DNA of 7,934 bases from Candidatus Thorarchaeota archaeon (GTDB lineage: Archaea > Asgardarchaeota > Thorarchaeia > Thorarchaeales > Thorarchaeaceae): the NCBI GenBank assembly GCA_016840245.1, contig JAEOST010000377.1, forward strand, positions 1 through 7,934. The letters are read 5' to 3'. Made by a program: the position numbers and the translations under genes. The stretch's first letter is position 1; each line of letters begins with the position of its first letter. This document shows positions 1 through 5,781 of the stretch, piece after piece. The notes beneath the pieces are model-generated. The model made no database searches. It saw only the letters and a program-made list of their open reading frames with translations, and was not told the DNA's origin.

Positions 1-142
1 ATTTGTCCTGAATTGATACAATTGCTGTGTTCCGAGAATGGTCCTTCAGTGAGAAGTTTAGCCCTAGATTGTCTAGGACCACTAGGAGCTCAGCTAGGCT
101 CAGAATCCAGTTCTTTCCCAGGACAAATACATAATCTGTCAT
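1..142 (-). CDS. Probable Trm11/Trm-G10-like tRNA methyltransferase, N-terminal fragment (partial)
   Basis: The minus strand is open from an ATG at 142 down to the window edge, giving 47 residues that start MTDYVFVLGKNWILSLAEL. The phrase 'LGKNxxLSLAEL' followed by a short strand and 'SRNTAIVSI' resembles, from memory, the N-terminus of archaeal Trm11/Trm-G10 proteins. Those are THUMP-containing SAM-dependent enzymes that methylate N2 of guanosine 10 in tRNA. The THUMP core and the methylase NPPY-type motif would lie outside the window, so the assignment rests on the N-terminus alone. The start is well supported: GAGAAGG lies 7 nt upstream (150-156), and the ATG overlaps the preceding gene's TGA as ATGA (139-142), which suggests translational coupling. 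It is the third gene of a minus-strand operon with the TIM-barrel and DUF6125 genes. The coding call is firmer than the family call. Confidence 0.65.
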   Translation of the reverse strand, partial: MTDYVFVLGKNWILSLAELLVVLDNLGLNFSLKDHSRNTAIVSIQDK

Positions 143-993
143 TTTTTCGCCTTCTCAATTTCCTCAAGTAGGAATTTCATATATAATGCGCCTTCAATTG
201 GGTTTGTGGATTCGGATATGAATGTAGGCTTGTAACCAAGTTCGCTTACTAGTTCCATCAGTGGATGGAGATTTGGTCCCCAGTCCATCCCCAGAGGTTT
301 ATGCGACTTCTCCCCCTTGTCGGTGAATGTTATACCGGAGGCATGGAAATGCATGTTCTTCGTGAACTCCGAGCCAAGTCCTTTTTCAAATTTCTCTAGT
401 ATCTCGAGATATCCCTCTCTGGTATCAATACTACCTCCACTCTTAGCATACTCATGAGCCCAGTCAATTGTTGGGATTACCCCATCTAGTTCAGCACTGA
501 CTCGGATAATTTCGTCCACTGAACCAAATGCAGAATGTTTACCCGATGTTTCTATTGCCAGAAGCGCTCCTCCTCCAAGATGTCCCGCAGTTTCCCAGAC
601 CTCTGCTAAGGCAGCTCTAACTATCTGATAGGCCTCTTCACCTGATGTTCCACTATAACCCCCTGCATGGAAGACGATTCTCTTCACTCCCATGAGCGGT
701 GCAAACTTCAGTGCTTTAACGAGGCGCCCTTTTGATCTCTCTCTAGTTGCTGGTTCTTTAGACATCAGACTGATGTAATATGCAGCATGCATACTCATGT
801 TGATGTTTGCTGACCTTGCTAAATCCCCCATTCGTTTTGCTTTTTCCTCACTCACTCTGAGCCCATAGACAGCGGCATACTCAAGTGCACTAAGCTTTGC
901 CTCCTTGAGAACCTCGAATACACGTTCCAACTTACCCTTGGCCTGTTCTGGAAATCCCGCTGGACCAAAACGTGTTGTTGCCAGTTGGGTCAC
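139..993 (-). CDS. Endonuclease IV-like TIM-barrel protein (AP endonuclease family 2)
   Basis: This 284-residue protein resembles archaeal endonuclease IV-like proteins. Members of this fold use a three-metal site to cut DNA at abasic sites; some relatives are sugar isomerases. It opens with RFGPAGFP, the usual archaeal form of strand 1. Visible metal-ligand candidates in the expected order are H69 (SMHAAY), H109 (VFHAGG), E148 (AIETSG), D177 and H180 (TIDWAHEYA), H215/H217 (MHFHAS), H231 (SHKPLG) and E261 (ISES). The position matching E. coli Nfo D229 appears to be K229, with E228 beside it. Nearly the whole metal site is therefore retained, but activity is not certain. The start is GTG, since RFGPAG must be included; GGAGG lies unusually close to it, and the GTG overlaps the upstream stop as GTGA (990-993). 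It is the middle gene of a three-gene operon and overlaps the next ATG by 4 bp. A xylose-isomerase-like enzyme is the alternative. Confidence 0.85.
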   Translation of the reverse strand: MTQLATTRFGPAGFPEQAKGKLERVFEVLKEAKLSALEYAAVYGLRVSEEKAKRMGDLARSANINMSMHAAYYISLMSKEPATRERSKGRLVKALKFAPLMGVKRIVFHAGGYSGTSGEEAYQIVRAALAEVWETAGHLGGGALLAIETSGKHSAFGSVDEIIRVSAELDGVIPTIDWAHEYAKSGGSIDTREGYLEILEKFEKGLGSEFTKNMHFHASGITFTDKGEKSHKPLGMDWGPNLHPLMELVSELGYKPTFISESTNPIEGALYMKFLLEEIEKAKK

Positions 994-1502
994 TCCTCCA
1001 TTTTAAACTCCCATGAACAATATGCATCATCAGGATGTTCGTCCGGTGGACAAAAGCGACAGCGAGTCTTTATTCGTGGGTCAATTGCTTTAGCAAACTC
1101 CTCATACTCAATACCACCTACAGGTTTACAGGGGAAATCGGGGAGACCCTTCCTGTTTCTGGCTACCTGTACACGGCACTCATGCATTGTGAACACAAGT
1201 GTATTCTCATCTGGTCTTTCTGTTGCCTGTTTATTCAATCTGGCATAGACACGATACTTCAGTGCCTCATCGAGAGAGTCTAGGCCGCCATCTTGAGGAA
1301 TCCCAAACTCTCGCATGATTCGTTTGGCTTCAATAGGAGAGAATATTCTCCAGGCTGCCTGATCCATCTCAATAGCAACATCCATCCCGTATTTCTTCTC
1401 AAGAGCTAGGAAATATGCTCCATCCATGGCTTGCCACGCCTTAGCATAGGTATCAATGAGCTTGAGTAGGGTCTCTTTTGGTAAGTCTTCAAAGAATGAC
1501 AT
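990..1502 (-). CDS. DUF6125-like cysteine-containing cytosolic protein
   Basis: This 170-residue soluble protein has no experimentally known function that I can name. It matches the pattern I recall for the DUF6125 family: an N-terminal helical part (SFFEDLPKETLLKLIDTYAK, then a WxxMDGxYF-like stretch), a central 'AWRIFSPIEAKRI' helix, and a cysteine-bearing C-terminal half. That half contains HECRVQ (C109), LPDFPC (C125), IDPRIKTRCRFC (C148, C151) and YCSW (C162). The five cysteines, including a CxxC, could bind a metal or cofactor, but this is inference. The frame stays open to an ATG at 1541. I chose the ATG at 1502 because AGGAGTG (1511-1517) lies 8 nt upstream and because family members begin near this residue. 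It is the first gene of the minus-strand operon, overlapping the TIM-barrel gene's GTG by 4 bp. Confidence 0.82.
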   Translation of the reverse strand: MSFFEDLPKETLLKLIDTYAKAWQAMDGAYFLALEKKYGMDVAIEMDQAAWRIFSPIEAKRIMREFGIPQDGGLDSLDEALKYRVYARLNKQATERPDENTLVFTMHECRVQVARNRKGLPDFPCKPVGGIEYEEFAKAIDPRIKTRCRFCPPDEHPDDAYCSWEFKMEE

Positions 1503-1510
1503 CTCGAACA

Positions 1511-1517
1511 CACTCCT
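1511..1517 (-). promoter_or_regulatory. Shine-Dalgarno site fixing the DUF6125 start
   Basis: The minus strand reads AGGAGTG followed by 8 nt and ATG. This supports initiation at 1502 rather than the longer frame starting at 1541, which would place this SD inside the coding sequence. Confidence 0.65.
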
Positions 1518-1520
1518 ATT

Positions 1521-1540
1521 TGATGCGTTATACTGCATCA
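1521..1540. promoter_or_regulatory. Inverted repeat TGATGC-N8-GCATCA upstream of the DUF6125 operon
   Basis: A perfect 6-bp inverted repeat with an 8-bp spacer lies between the divergent DUF6125 and UbiA genes, just upstream of the DUF6125 SD. On the minus strand the spacer reads AGTATAAC, which contains a TATA-like core. It could be an operator over the promoter or a hairpin in the 5' leader. No strong TATA box was found for UbiA in the rest of this 110-bp gap. Confidence 0.3.
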
Positions 1541-1612
1541 TATGAGTGATTGGGTTTTCGGAAGGTTTTTGACACGTATCTATGCCACGATGCTACGAAG
1601 GATTGACATCTA

Positions 1613-2581
1613 ATGGGAGAAGATGACTCCACAACCGCTGAGATTAAACGCAAGACTGATCCAAAGGCGTTTATCTCAATTCTACGACTCCAGAACTGTG
1701 TGATTGGGGGGTTGACTGTACTCTCCGGTATTGCACTTGCGTATCAAGCTCGGTCCCTCTTGGGTCTAGAGCCCCTTGCTCTCTCACAATACCTTCCCCT
1801 TTTCCTACTGGGTTACTTTGCCTACTTTATAGTGGCAGCATGTGGTAACATTGTCAATGATATCTTTGATATCGAGATTGACAAGATCAATCGTCCACAT
1901 CGGGCACTACCAAGTGGTCGTATGACAATTCGTCAGGCATGGATATACACTGCTGTTCTCAGTGTACTAGCAGCTATTTTCGCTCTCATGATTGGTGTCT
2001 GGGCATGCCTCATTGTAGTAATCTTCGAAATAGTCGGTTATGCCTATGCTGCGAAAGGAAAAGCACTTGGAATAGCTGGAAATCTCATGGTTGCATTTTC
2101 ATTTGCCTTCGGAGAGATATTTGGTTCTCTCATCTACAGTGAAACTGTCTTTGGCATGGCACTTGGAGAGTACTTTGTACCTCTCCCCGCGTGGCTCTTC
2201 TTCTTCACTGCGTTCATGATTCTACAGGCAAGAGAGACCATCAAAGGAGCCGAAGATGTTGAGGGTGATGAGATTCGAGATGTCCGAACGATAGCTCGCG
2301 TATACGGGTACCGAGCTGCAGCTGGAGTAGCAGCTCTGCTTAATTTCATTGGAATTACTTGTTACATTCTAGTATGGATACTCGGCTATGCAAGCTGGAA
2401 CTTATGGCCCTTACTCCTACTAGGTGCAGCGGTTGTGATAGGTGCGGGTGTTGCTCCCCTTCTCGGTCCAGATAATCCTAAGATGTTAGTAATTGGAAGT
2501 ACTCTGGACAAAATAGGTGCTCTAGTAGGTCTAATTGCCTTCGTGATAGTTCCGATCTATGGGATTCTCATACTACCCTAA
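1613..2581 (+). CDS. UbiA-family prenyltransferase, probably geranylgeranylglycerol-phosphate geranylgeranyltransferase-like
   Basis: This is a 322-residue polytopic membrane enzyme of the UbiA superfamily, with about eight or nine hydrophobic segments. The first Asp-rich motif is N82-D83-xx-D86-xxx-D90 (NDIFDIEID), followed by KINRPHRALPSG. The second is D215-xxx-D219-xxx-D223 (DVEGDEIRD). Both bind Mg-diphosphate in this family. In archaea the commonest such enzyme adds the second geranylgeranyl chain to geranylgeranylglyceryl phosphate during ether-lipid synthesis; the N-terminal 'ISILRLQNCVIGGLTVLSG' fits that subgroup. Relatives acting on quinones, heme or chlorophyll precursors cannot be excluded, since no other lipid gene is adjacent. 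An AAGGA lies 10 nt before the ATG. The 17-residue polar N-terminus is longer than usual. The gene is monocistronic, divergent from the DUF6125 operon, and its TAA overlaps the convergent Yip1 gene's TAG (CTAA, 2578-2581). Confidence 0.88.
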   Translation: MGEDDSTTAEIKRKTDPKAFISILRLQNCVIGGLTVLSGIALAYQARSLLGLEPLALSQYLPLFLLGYFAYFIVAACGNIVNDIFDIEIDKINRPHRALPSGRMTIRQAWIYTAVLSVLAAIFALMIGVWACLIVVIFEIVGYAYAAKGKALGIAGNLMVAFSFAFGEIFGSLIYSETVFGMALGEYFVPLPAWLFFFTAFMILQARETIKGAEDVEGDEIRDVRTIARVYGYRAAAGVAALLNFIGITCYILVWILGYASWNLWPLLLLGAAVVIGAGVAPLLGPDNPKMLVIGSTLDKIGALVGLIAFVIVPIYGILILP

Positions 2582-3378
2582 TGCACCTGCCAAAACGTCC
2601 AGACTAGTACAATCATCACTGCAATCGACACCAGAATCGCCCACACCGTAGACGTTTCGTGTGCCTCTCTTATGCCAAATATCAATAGAAATCCCGTCCA
2701 GAAGAAGGAGGCTACTGTGATTAGGTCCACGGTTTGCCAAACTTCACTTTCATAAATTTGAGTGACTATTTCAAGGTCTGTCTGATCCTCTAGATAATAC
2801 GTTCCTATTGATGAGAACACGACTAGTAAAGCGATTAAGCGGAATAATATCACTGGCAGCATACTGTATCCTACAATGGACATTGTTTGCAGCTTACTTC
2901 CAAGACCACCAGTGATTTTGAATGCGATGTGCGCAAATGCACTCCCAACAATGAGATAGAACATCCCAATCATAATGTTCGGTAGTATACTCATCAATGC
3001 GGCAAAGACTAGCAATCCACTTCCACTAGAAGCTAGTATACTGACGTCTGTATCTGTACCGTTGATGTCTACAGTCACTATAAAGTTCGATGAAATTGCG
3101 ATGAATAAACCAGCTATAACCAATGCATTTGCAATAATAATCATAAACGGTCCCGCTTGGTCCGGCCTCTGAGCAATATCTCGATAGGTTGGTCCTGGTC
3201 TCCTGATGACTCCCCATAACCTCTCAAAGGTCCCCATATGTCGGACCTCTGGAGCATCTGGTCTCTTCAGCATAGGAAGGATTCGCTCTAGGGTTTCCTC
3301 TGCAATCTCTTCTTTGCAGATGGGACAGATTGTTGCATCTGCTGGGACCGGTGAATCACAGAATTCGCATCGACGCAC
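2578..3378 (-). CDS. Zinc-ribbon and Yip1-domain membrane protein
   Basis: This 266-residue protein starts with a short zinc ribbon (C4-x2-C7, C18-x2-C21) and a charged linker, then 'FERLWGVIRRPGPTYRDIAQRP', a typical lead-in to Yip1-type domains. Five hydrophobic segments follow at about 76-98, 121-146, 167-190, 216-235 and 244-263. The third carries GYSMLP, resembling the conserved Yip1 motif. In eukaryotes Yip1 proteins act in ER-Golgi trafficking with Rab GTPases; prokaryotic members are widespread and mostly uncharacterised, so a trafficking role should not be assumed. The start is GTG at 3378, preceded by AGAGG about 12 nt upstream and by two in-frame TGA codons, so no longer version is possible. 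A TATA-like stretch (CTATATGC on the minus strand, around 3424-3431) could serve as promoter. It converges with UbiA with a 4-base stop overlap. Confidence 0.78.
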   Translation of the reverse strand: MRRCEFCDSPVPADATICPICKEEIAEETLERILPMLKRPDAPEVRHMGTFERLWGVIRRPGPTYRDIAQRPDQAGPFMIIIANALVIAGLFIAISSNFIVTVDINGTDTDVSILASSGSGLLVFAALMSILPNIMIGMFYLIVGSAFAHIAFKITGGLGSKLQTMSIVGYSMLPVILFRLIALLVVFSSIGTYYLEDQTDLEIVTQIYESEVWQTVDLITVASFFWTGFLLIFGIREAHETSTVWAILVSIAVMIVLVWTFWQVH

Positions 3379-3490
3379 GCTTCATCATATCCTCTAAACT
3401 GCTTATCCTCATTACAAATATGGAGCATATAGCAATATCTCTGATTTCTGAAGAAAGGGTCTCCCCCCTAACCACCAGCGAAATCCTGTC

Positions 3491-4129
3491 TTACCACAAT
3501 CTAAAGTAATCGAATACCTTCGCTCTGAATACAACTAAATATGGAACTAGCGTATCTGTGACACTCTGTACACCATTCAGTGCTATTGTAATAGTGACAA
3601 TTTCTAGTACACTGGCTGTTGGGAAAAAGAGTGGTACAAGATACAAGTTCATCGGAAGCATTAGTCCAAGTCTTGCTATATATCCGATTGCCATTAGCAA
3701 AGCATACTTGCTTCTCTCTGATAGGAACTGACCACCTTCTTTTCGACCAAGTAGATAAACTCCCAGCCAAGGAATGATTATCATTGGTGCGGTAGCAAGG
3801 ATTTTGAAGATAGGTCCTATTCCAGTAGGATCAAACGCAAACAGTGCCACTGTGCCTGCAGTCATAGTAAGCAATCCAACACCGATACCCCCGATCAGGA
3901 ATGCGATAATCCAGATCCACGATACAGGATCCATGAATGCAATCCCCCAGCCGTATCTTGGTATAACCTCAGCAATAGGTGAAATCGCTATAGAGAGTGC
4001 GGCAAAGACCCCTGCGATAGCTACTCTTTTCACTATCTCGCTGACGGGTGAGGAGTCACTCAACTCTAAATCGATGTCATCAGTACTAGAGGTCATTTCA
4101 AGTACACCTACGGATTTAGGTTCTGGCAT
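3491..4129 (-). CDS. ECF-transporter S-component-like membrane protein
   Basis: This 212-residue protein has an acidic, polar N-terminus of about 30 residues and then five or six hydrophobic segments (about 35-56, 67-86, 86-101, 106-127, 141-160 and 178-203). The first helix entry 'VKRVAIAGVFAALSIAIS', the short helices, the small size and the 'GPIFKILATAPMII' segment resemble substrate-binding S components of energy-coupling factor vitamin/metal importers. No substrate signature is recognised, and no ECF ATPase or T component is present here, so it may share a module encoded elsewhere (group II ECF arrangement). The ATG at 4129 has no clear SD. A second in-frame ATG at 4096 has AGGTG about 8 nt upstream and may be the true start; it would only shorten the polar leader. 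It lies 50 nt downstream of a winged-helix gene on the same strand, probably its co-transcribed partner. Confidence 0.62.
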   Translation of the reverse strand: MPEPKSVGVLEMTSSTDDIDLELSDSSPVSEIVKRVAIAGVFAALSIAISPIAEVIPRYGWGIAFMDPVSWIWIIAFLIGGIGVGLLTMTAGTVALFAFDPTGIGPIFKILATAPMIIIPWLGVYLLGRKEGGQFLSERSKYALLMAIGYIARLGLMLPMNLYLVPLFFPTASVLEIVTITIALNGVQSVTDTLVPYLVVFRAKVFDYFRLW

Positions 4130-4179
4130 ATATTCTTTCGATAAGTGCTCCCTTAAGTGTATTACTCATGGGGAATTAT

Positions 4180-4686
4180 CTACTCGTTACTGAGTATATC
4201 TTCTCCAAGCAAACTTGTTTGTACTGTACTAGCAGGTTTTGGTTCCTGCGATGCAAGTCTAGGTCTACTTATCATACGTAATAATTTGCGAGTTGGATCG
4301 ATAAGATCTGGATTAATTCGCCACTCAGCCCAGTCTAACCCTGAGGCTAGCGAGGTTCTACTGAGAATCATTCTAGATGATACAAGCTCATTCAGTCCAT
4401 TTAGAATCGTTCCGATGGTAACTGCACCAACAATTCTTCTGACCTTCCTAGCTACACGAAGCAAATCCCCTGTGGTCACCCATCCTCCATCCTCTATGAG
4501 CAATCTCAGAACATTGGAGCGAACGGGATCCGAATCTAGTACACCTTTTAGTGGAGCCAAGTTTACTCTGCTTAGACTTTGACTCACTGACTTAGTTTCA
4601 TCCCATGGTTGTGATTCAAAGTCACTCCTTAGTGCACTGAAGTCCATCTTGTTTCTACACCACTCTTGTTCAACCGAGTAAATCAT
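4180..4686 (-). CDS. Winged-helix DNA-binding protein, unassigned family
   Basis: This 168-residue protein is soluble. Residues about 50-125 read as a winged helix: 'DSDPVRSNVLRLLIEDGGWVT' (helix 1 and turn), 'TGDLLRVARKVRRIVGAVTIGTILNGLNELVSSRMI' (basic, recognition-helix-like) and 'WAEWRINPDL' as a possible wing strand. The N-terminus is polar and the C-terminal 40 residues look disordered (prolines, serines, glutamines). I do not recognise a specific family, and the ligand is unknown. The ATG at 4686 has no SD; an in-frame ATG at 4647 follows a weak GGTG about 10 nt upstream, so residues 1-13 may not be made. It is the first gene of a likely two-gene minus-strand unit with the ECF-S-like gene 50 nt downstream. 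It diverges from the TrmB-like gene, so either regulator could control the shared region 4687-4768. Confidence 0.7.
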   Translation of the reverse strand: MIYSVEQEWCRNKMDFSALRSDFESQPWDETKSVSQSLSRVNLAPLKGVLDSDPVRSNVLRLLIEDGGWVTTGDLLRVARKVRRIVGAVTIGTILNGLNELVSSRMILSRTSLASGLDWAEWRINPDLIDPTRKLLRMISRPRLASQEPKPASTVQTSLLGEDILSNE

Positions 4687-4703
4687 TTGAAAGGGAGTAT
4701 TAT

Positions 4704-4736
4704 CACACTTATCGATTGTGTAAGTTTATTGCACAA
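4704..4736. promoter_or_regulatory. Divergent promoter/operator region with CACA/TGTG dyads
   Basis: The 82-bp gap between two divergent regulator genes contains CACAC (4704-4708), TTGTG (4716-4720) and CACAA (4732-4736). The latter two form TTGTG-N11-CACAA, and an ATCGAT palindrome lies between the first two. AT-rich TATA-like stretches fall in the same place: TTTATT on plus at 4725-4730, and AATAAAC on minus nearby. Both promoters may therefore share this region, and a bound repressor could silence both. Confidence 0.4.
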
Positions 4737-4768
4737 CCCTTTTTAGTTGAAATAACCTCCGCTTGTGT

Positions 4769-5188
4769 ATGACCGCTAGGAAACCTATGGAGAATCTATT
4801 CAGCATGGAGTTTGACCGTCCATCAGATCTACTATGCTGTGCCTTTGGTCTCAAGAATGATGAGATAGATGTCTACTTCTCTCTCCTATCTGGTCCAAAA
4901 ACGGTCAAGATGATTACTCGCGCCATGATGCCTGAGTCTAAAACATCGCAAGAGGACGAGGACTGTTTCAAGACAATGCGAAGCAAGGTACAAAAGGCAT
5001 TGAAGAAACTTCTTCTGTCTAATTTGGTTGTCAGGGAGACTCAGTACCTTGAACGAGGTGGTTATTTCTATACCTACCAAGCCGTTTCGTCTGATGAAAT
5101 ACGTAAGAAGATGTTGGATATGCTTGAGGATTGGTATTCACGAACCAGAAGCTTCTTGTTGGAGAGTTGGTCGGCTCAGACCCACTGA
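4769..5188 (+). CDS. TrmB/MarR-like winged-helix transcriptional regulator
   Basis: This is a 139-residue regulator. The segment 'EFDRPSDLLCCAFGLKNDEIDVYFSLLSG' followed by 'KVQKALKKLLLSNLVVRE', 'LERGGYFYTYQAVS' (the wing) and 'DEIRKKMLDMLEDWYSRTRSFLLES' matches archaeal TrmB-like winged-helix proteins: a short HTH, a hairpin wing and an amphipathic C-terminal helix probably used for dimerisation. A polar, acidic stretch (MMPESKTSQEDEDCFKTM) sits between helix 2 and the recognition helix, where relatives usually have a short turn. The start is uncertain: TTG at 4763, ATG at 4769, 4787 or 4805 are all in frame, none with a strong SD, so a short-leader or leaderless start is possible. The family-like region begins near the 4805 ATG. 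It is the first gene of a plus-strand unit with the membrane protein (23 nt downstream) and HypB. Confidence 0.8.
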   Translation: MTARKPMENLFSMEFDRPSDLLCCAFGLKNDEIDVYFSLLSGPKTVKMITRAMMPESKTSQEDEDCFKTMRSKVQKALKKLLLSNLVVRETQYLERGGYFYTYQAVSSDEIRKKMLDMLEDWYSRTRSFLLESWSAQTH

Positions 5189-5199
5189 ACCCGACAATT

Positions 5200-5204
5200 G
5201 AGGA
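5200..5204 (+). promoter_or_regulatory. Shine-Dalgarno site fixing the membrane protein start
   Basis: GAGGA lies 7 nt before the ATG at 5212. This favours initiation there over the in-frame ATG at 5131, which would overlap the regulator gene and add 27 polar residues unlike a membrane protein leader. Confidence 0.7.
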
Positions 5205-5211
5205 TACTCTG

Positions 5212-5775
5212 ATGAGTCAAATACCAATTCAACGAAACACTGTAGCCATAACGACCCTAGCAATGCTTGCTGGAATGGGTATCGTAGTTCGAATGTTCAT
5301 TGCGATTCCTCTCATACCTGGACTAGTCACCCTCACTCCGGGATTTCTTTTCTCAGAATTGGGCGGAATAATTGGCGGCATTCCAGGCGGAATACTTGTT
5401 GGAGCTATTGTTGGAATCGGTGGTGCGATGGCTGGAGGTGAGCCAGCACTCCTCCCTATGATTGGTAACATCTGCCTTGGAATCGGTACTGGATATGCCA
5501 TTCATCTAGTCAAGGACCGAGACAGATTTCTCTATGCATTGATGGTAAGACTTGGAGGCGGAATCATAGGTGGTCTACTTCCTAGTCTAACAATTTTTGC
5601 AGTTACTGAATCTGTATTCCTCATGTTTGCTTATGCATTTCTTGACATGTATCAGGCAATTGGATTTGCTGTAGTTGCACTCTTCATCGAGTCCTATATC
5701 ATCAGACCTATTATTGGGCATTATCTATACCCGAGTGACGAAGACCTCACTCTAGATGAATCGCAGGAAGGCTAA
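5212..5775 (+). CDS. Glycine-rich ECF-S-like integral membrane protein
   Basis: This 187-residue protein has about five or six hydrophobic segments (roughly 11-36, 38-58, 58-78, 80-100, 108-132 and 134-160) and a charged, acidic C-terminal tail. The central run 'TLTPGFLFSELGGIIGG' followed by 'PGGILVGAIVGIGGAMAGGEP' and 'LLPMIGNICLGIGTGYAIHL' is unusually glycine-rich and well packed. Overall shape and size suit an S component of an ECF importer or a related small-molecule carrier. The family call is tentative, since no ligand motif is recognised and no ECF ATPase is nearby. The start at 5212 is supported by GAGGA 7 nt upstream. It lies between the TrmB-like regulator (23 nt) and HypB (6 nt), so co-expression with HypB is very likely. 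That makes nickel, cobalt or a hydrogenase-related cofactor a natural, unproven guess for the substrate. Confidence 0.7.
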   Translation: MSQIPIQRNTVAITTLAMLAGMGIVVRMFIAIPLIPGLVTLTPGFLFSELGGIIGGIPGGILVGAIVGIGGAMAGGEPALLPMIGNICLGIGTGYAIHLVKDRDRFLYALMVRLGGGIIGGLLPSLTIFAVTESVFLMFAYAFLDMYQAIGFAVVALFIESYIIRPIIGHYLYPSDEDLTLDESQEG

Positions 5776-5781
5776 GAGATT

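Noticed and set aside
1..128. Perfect 10-bp inverted repeat ATTTGTCCTG / CAGGACAAAT at 1-10 and 119-128, with a CCTAG/CTAGG hairpin inside, suggesting a structured RNA
   Set aside because: The whole stretch is coding on the minus strand. The arms are 108 nt apart, no tRNA, C/D-box or SRP features are present, and such a repeat is expected by chance somewhere in a window of this size.
1..171. Plus-strand open frame reading like a HEAT-repeat C-terminus (ELIQLLCSENGPSVRSLAL)
   Set aside because: The opposite strand in the same place has an ATG with a good SD, an ATGA overlap with the upstream gene and a family-like N-terminus. A plus-strand gene would also overlap the TIM-barrel gene by 33 bp. 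The HEAT resemblance is probably chance.
3451..3465. GGG-AGA-CCC followed by TTTCTT on the minus strand, as a terminator after the ECF-S-like gene
   Set aside because: A 3-bp stem is too weak and the T tract is interrupted; archaeal termination cannot be called from this.
3774..4582. Long plus-strand open frames (139 and 141 codons) opposite the ECF-S-like and winged-helix genes
   Set aside because: They have low-complexity or serine/leucine-rich translations, overlap each other and well-supported minus-strand genes, and lack convincing SDs. They are antisense shadows.
5131..5211. Longer N-terminus for the glycine-rich membrane protein starting at the ATG at 5131
   Set aside because: It would overlap the regulator gene by 58 bp and lacks an SD; the ATG at 5212 has GAGGA at ideal spacing.
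5229..5501. Minus-strand frame rich in proline and isoleucine (90 codons)
   Set aside because: It is the antisense of the glycine-rich membrane protein; Gly codons GGN read back as Pro/Ala/Thr-type codons, which explains the open frame.
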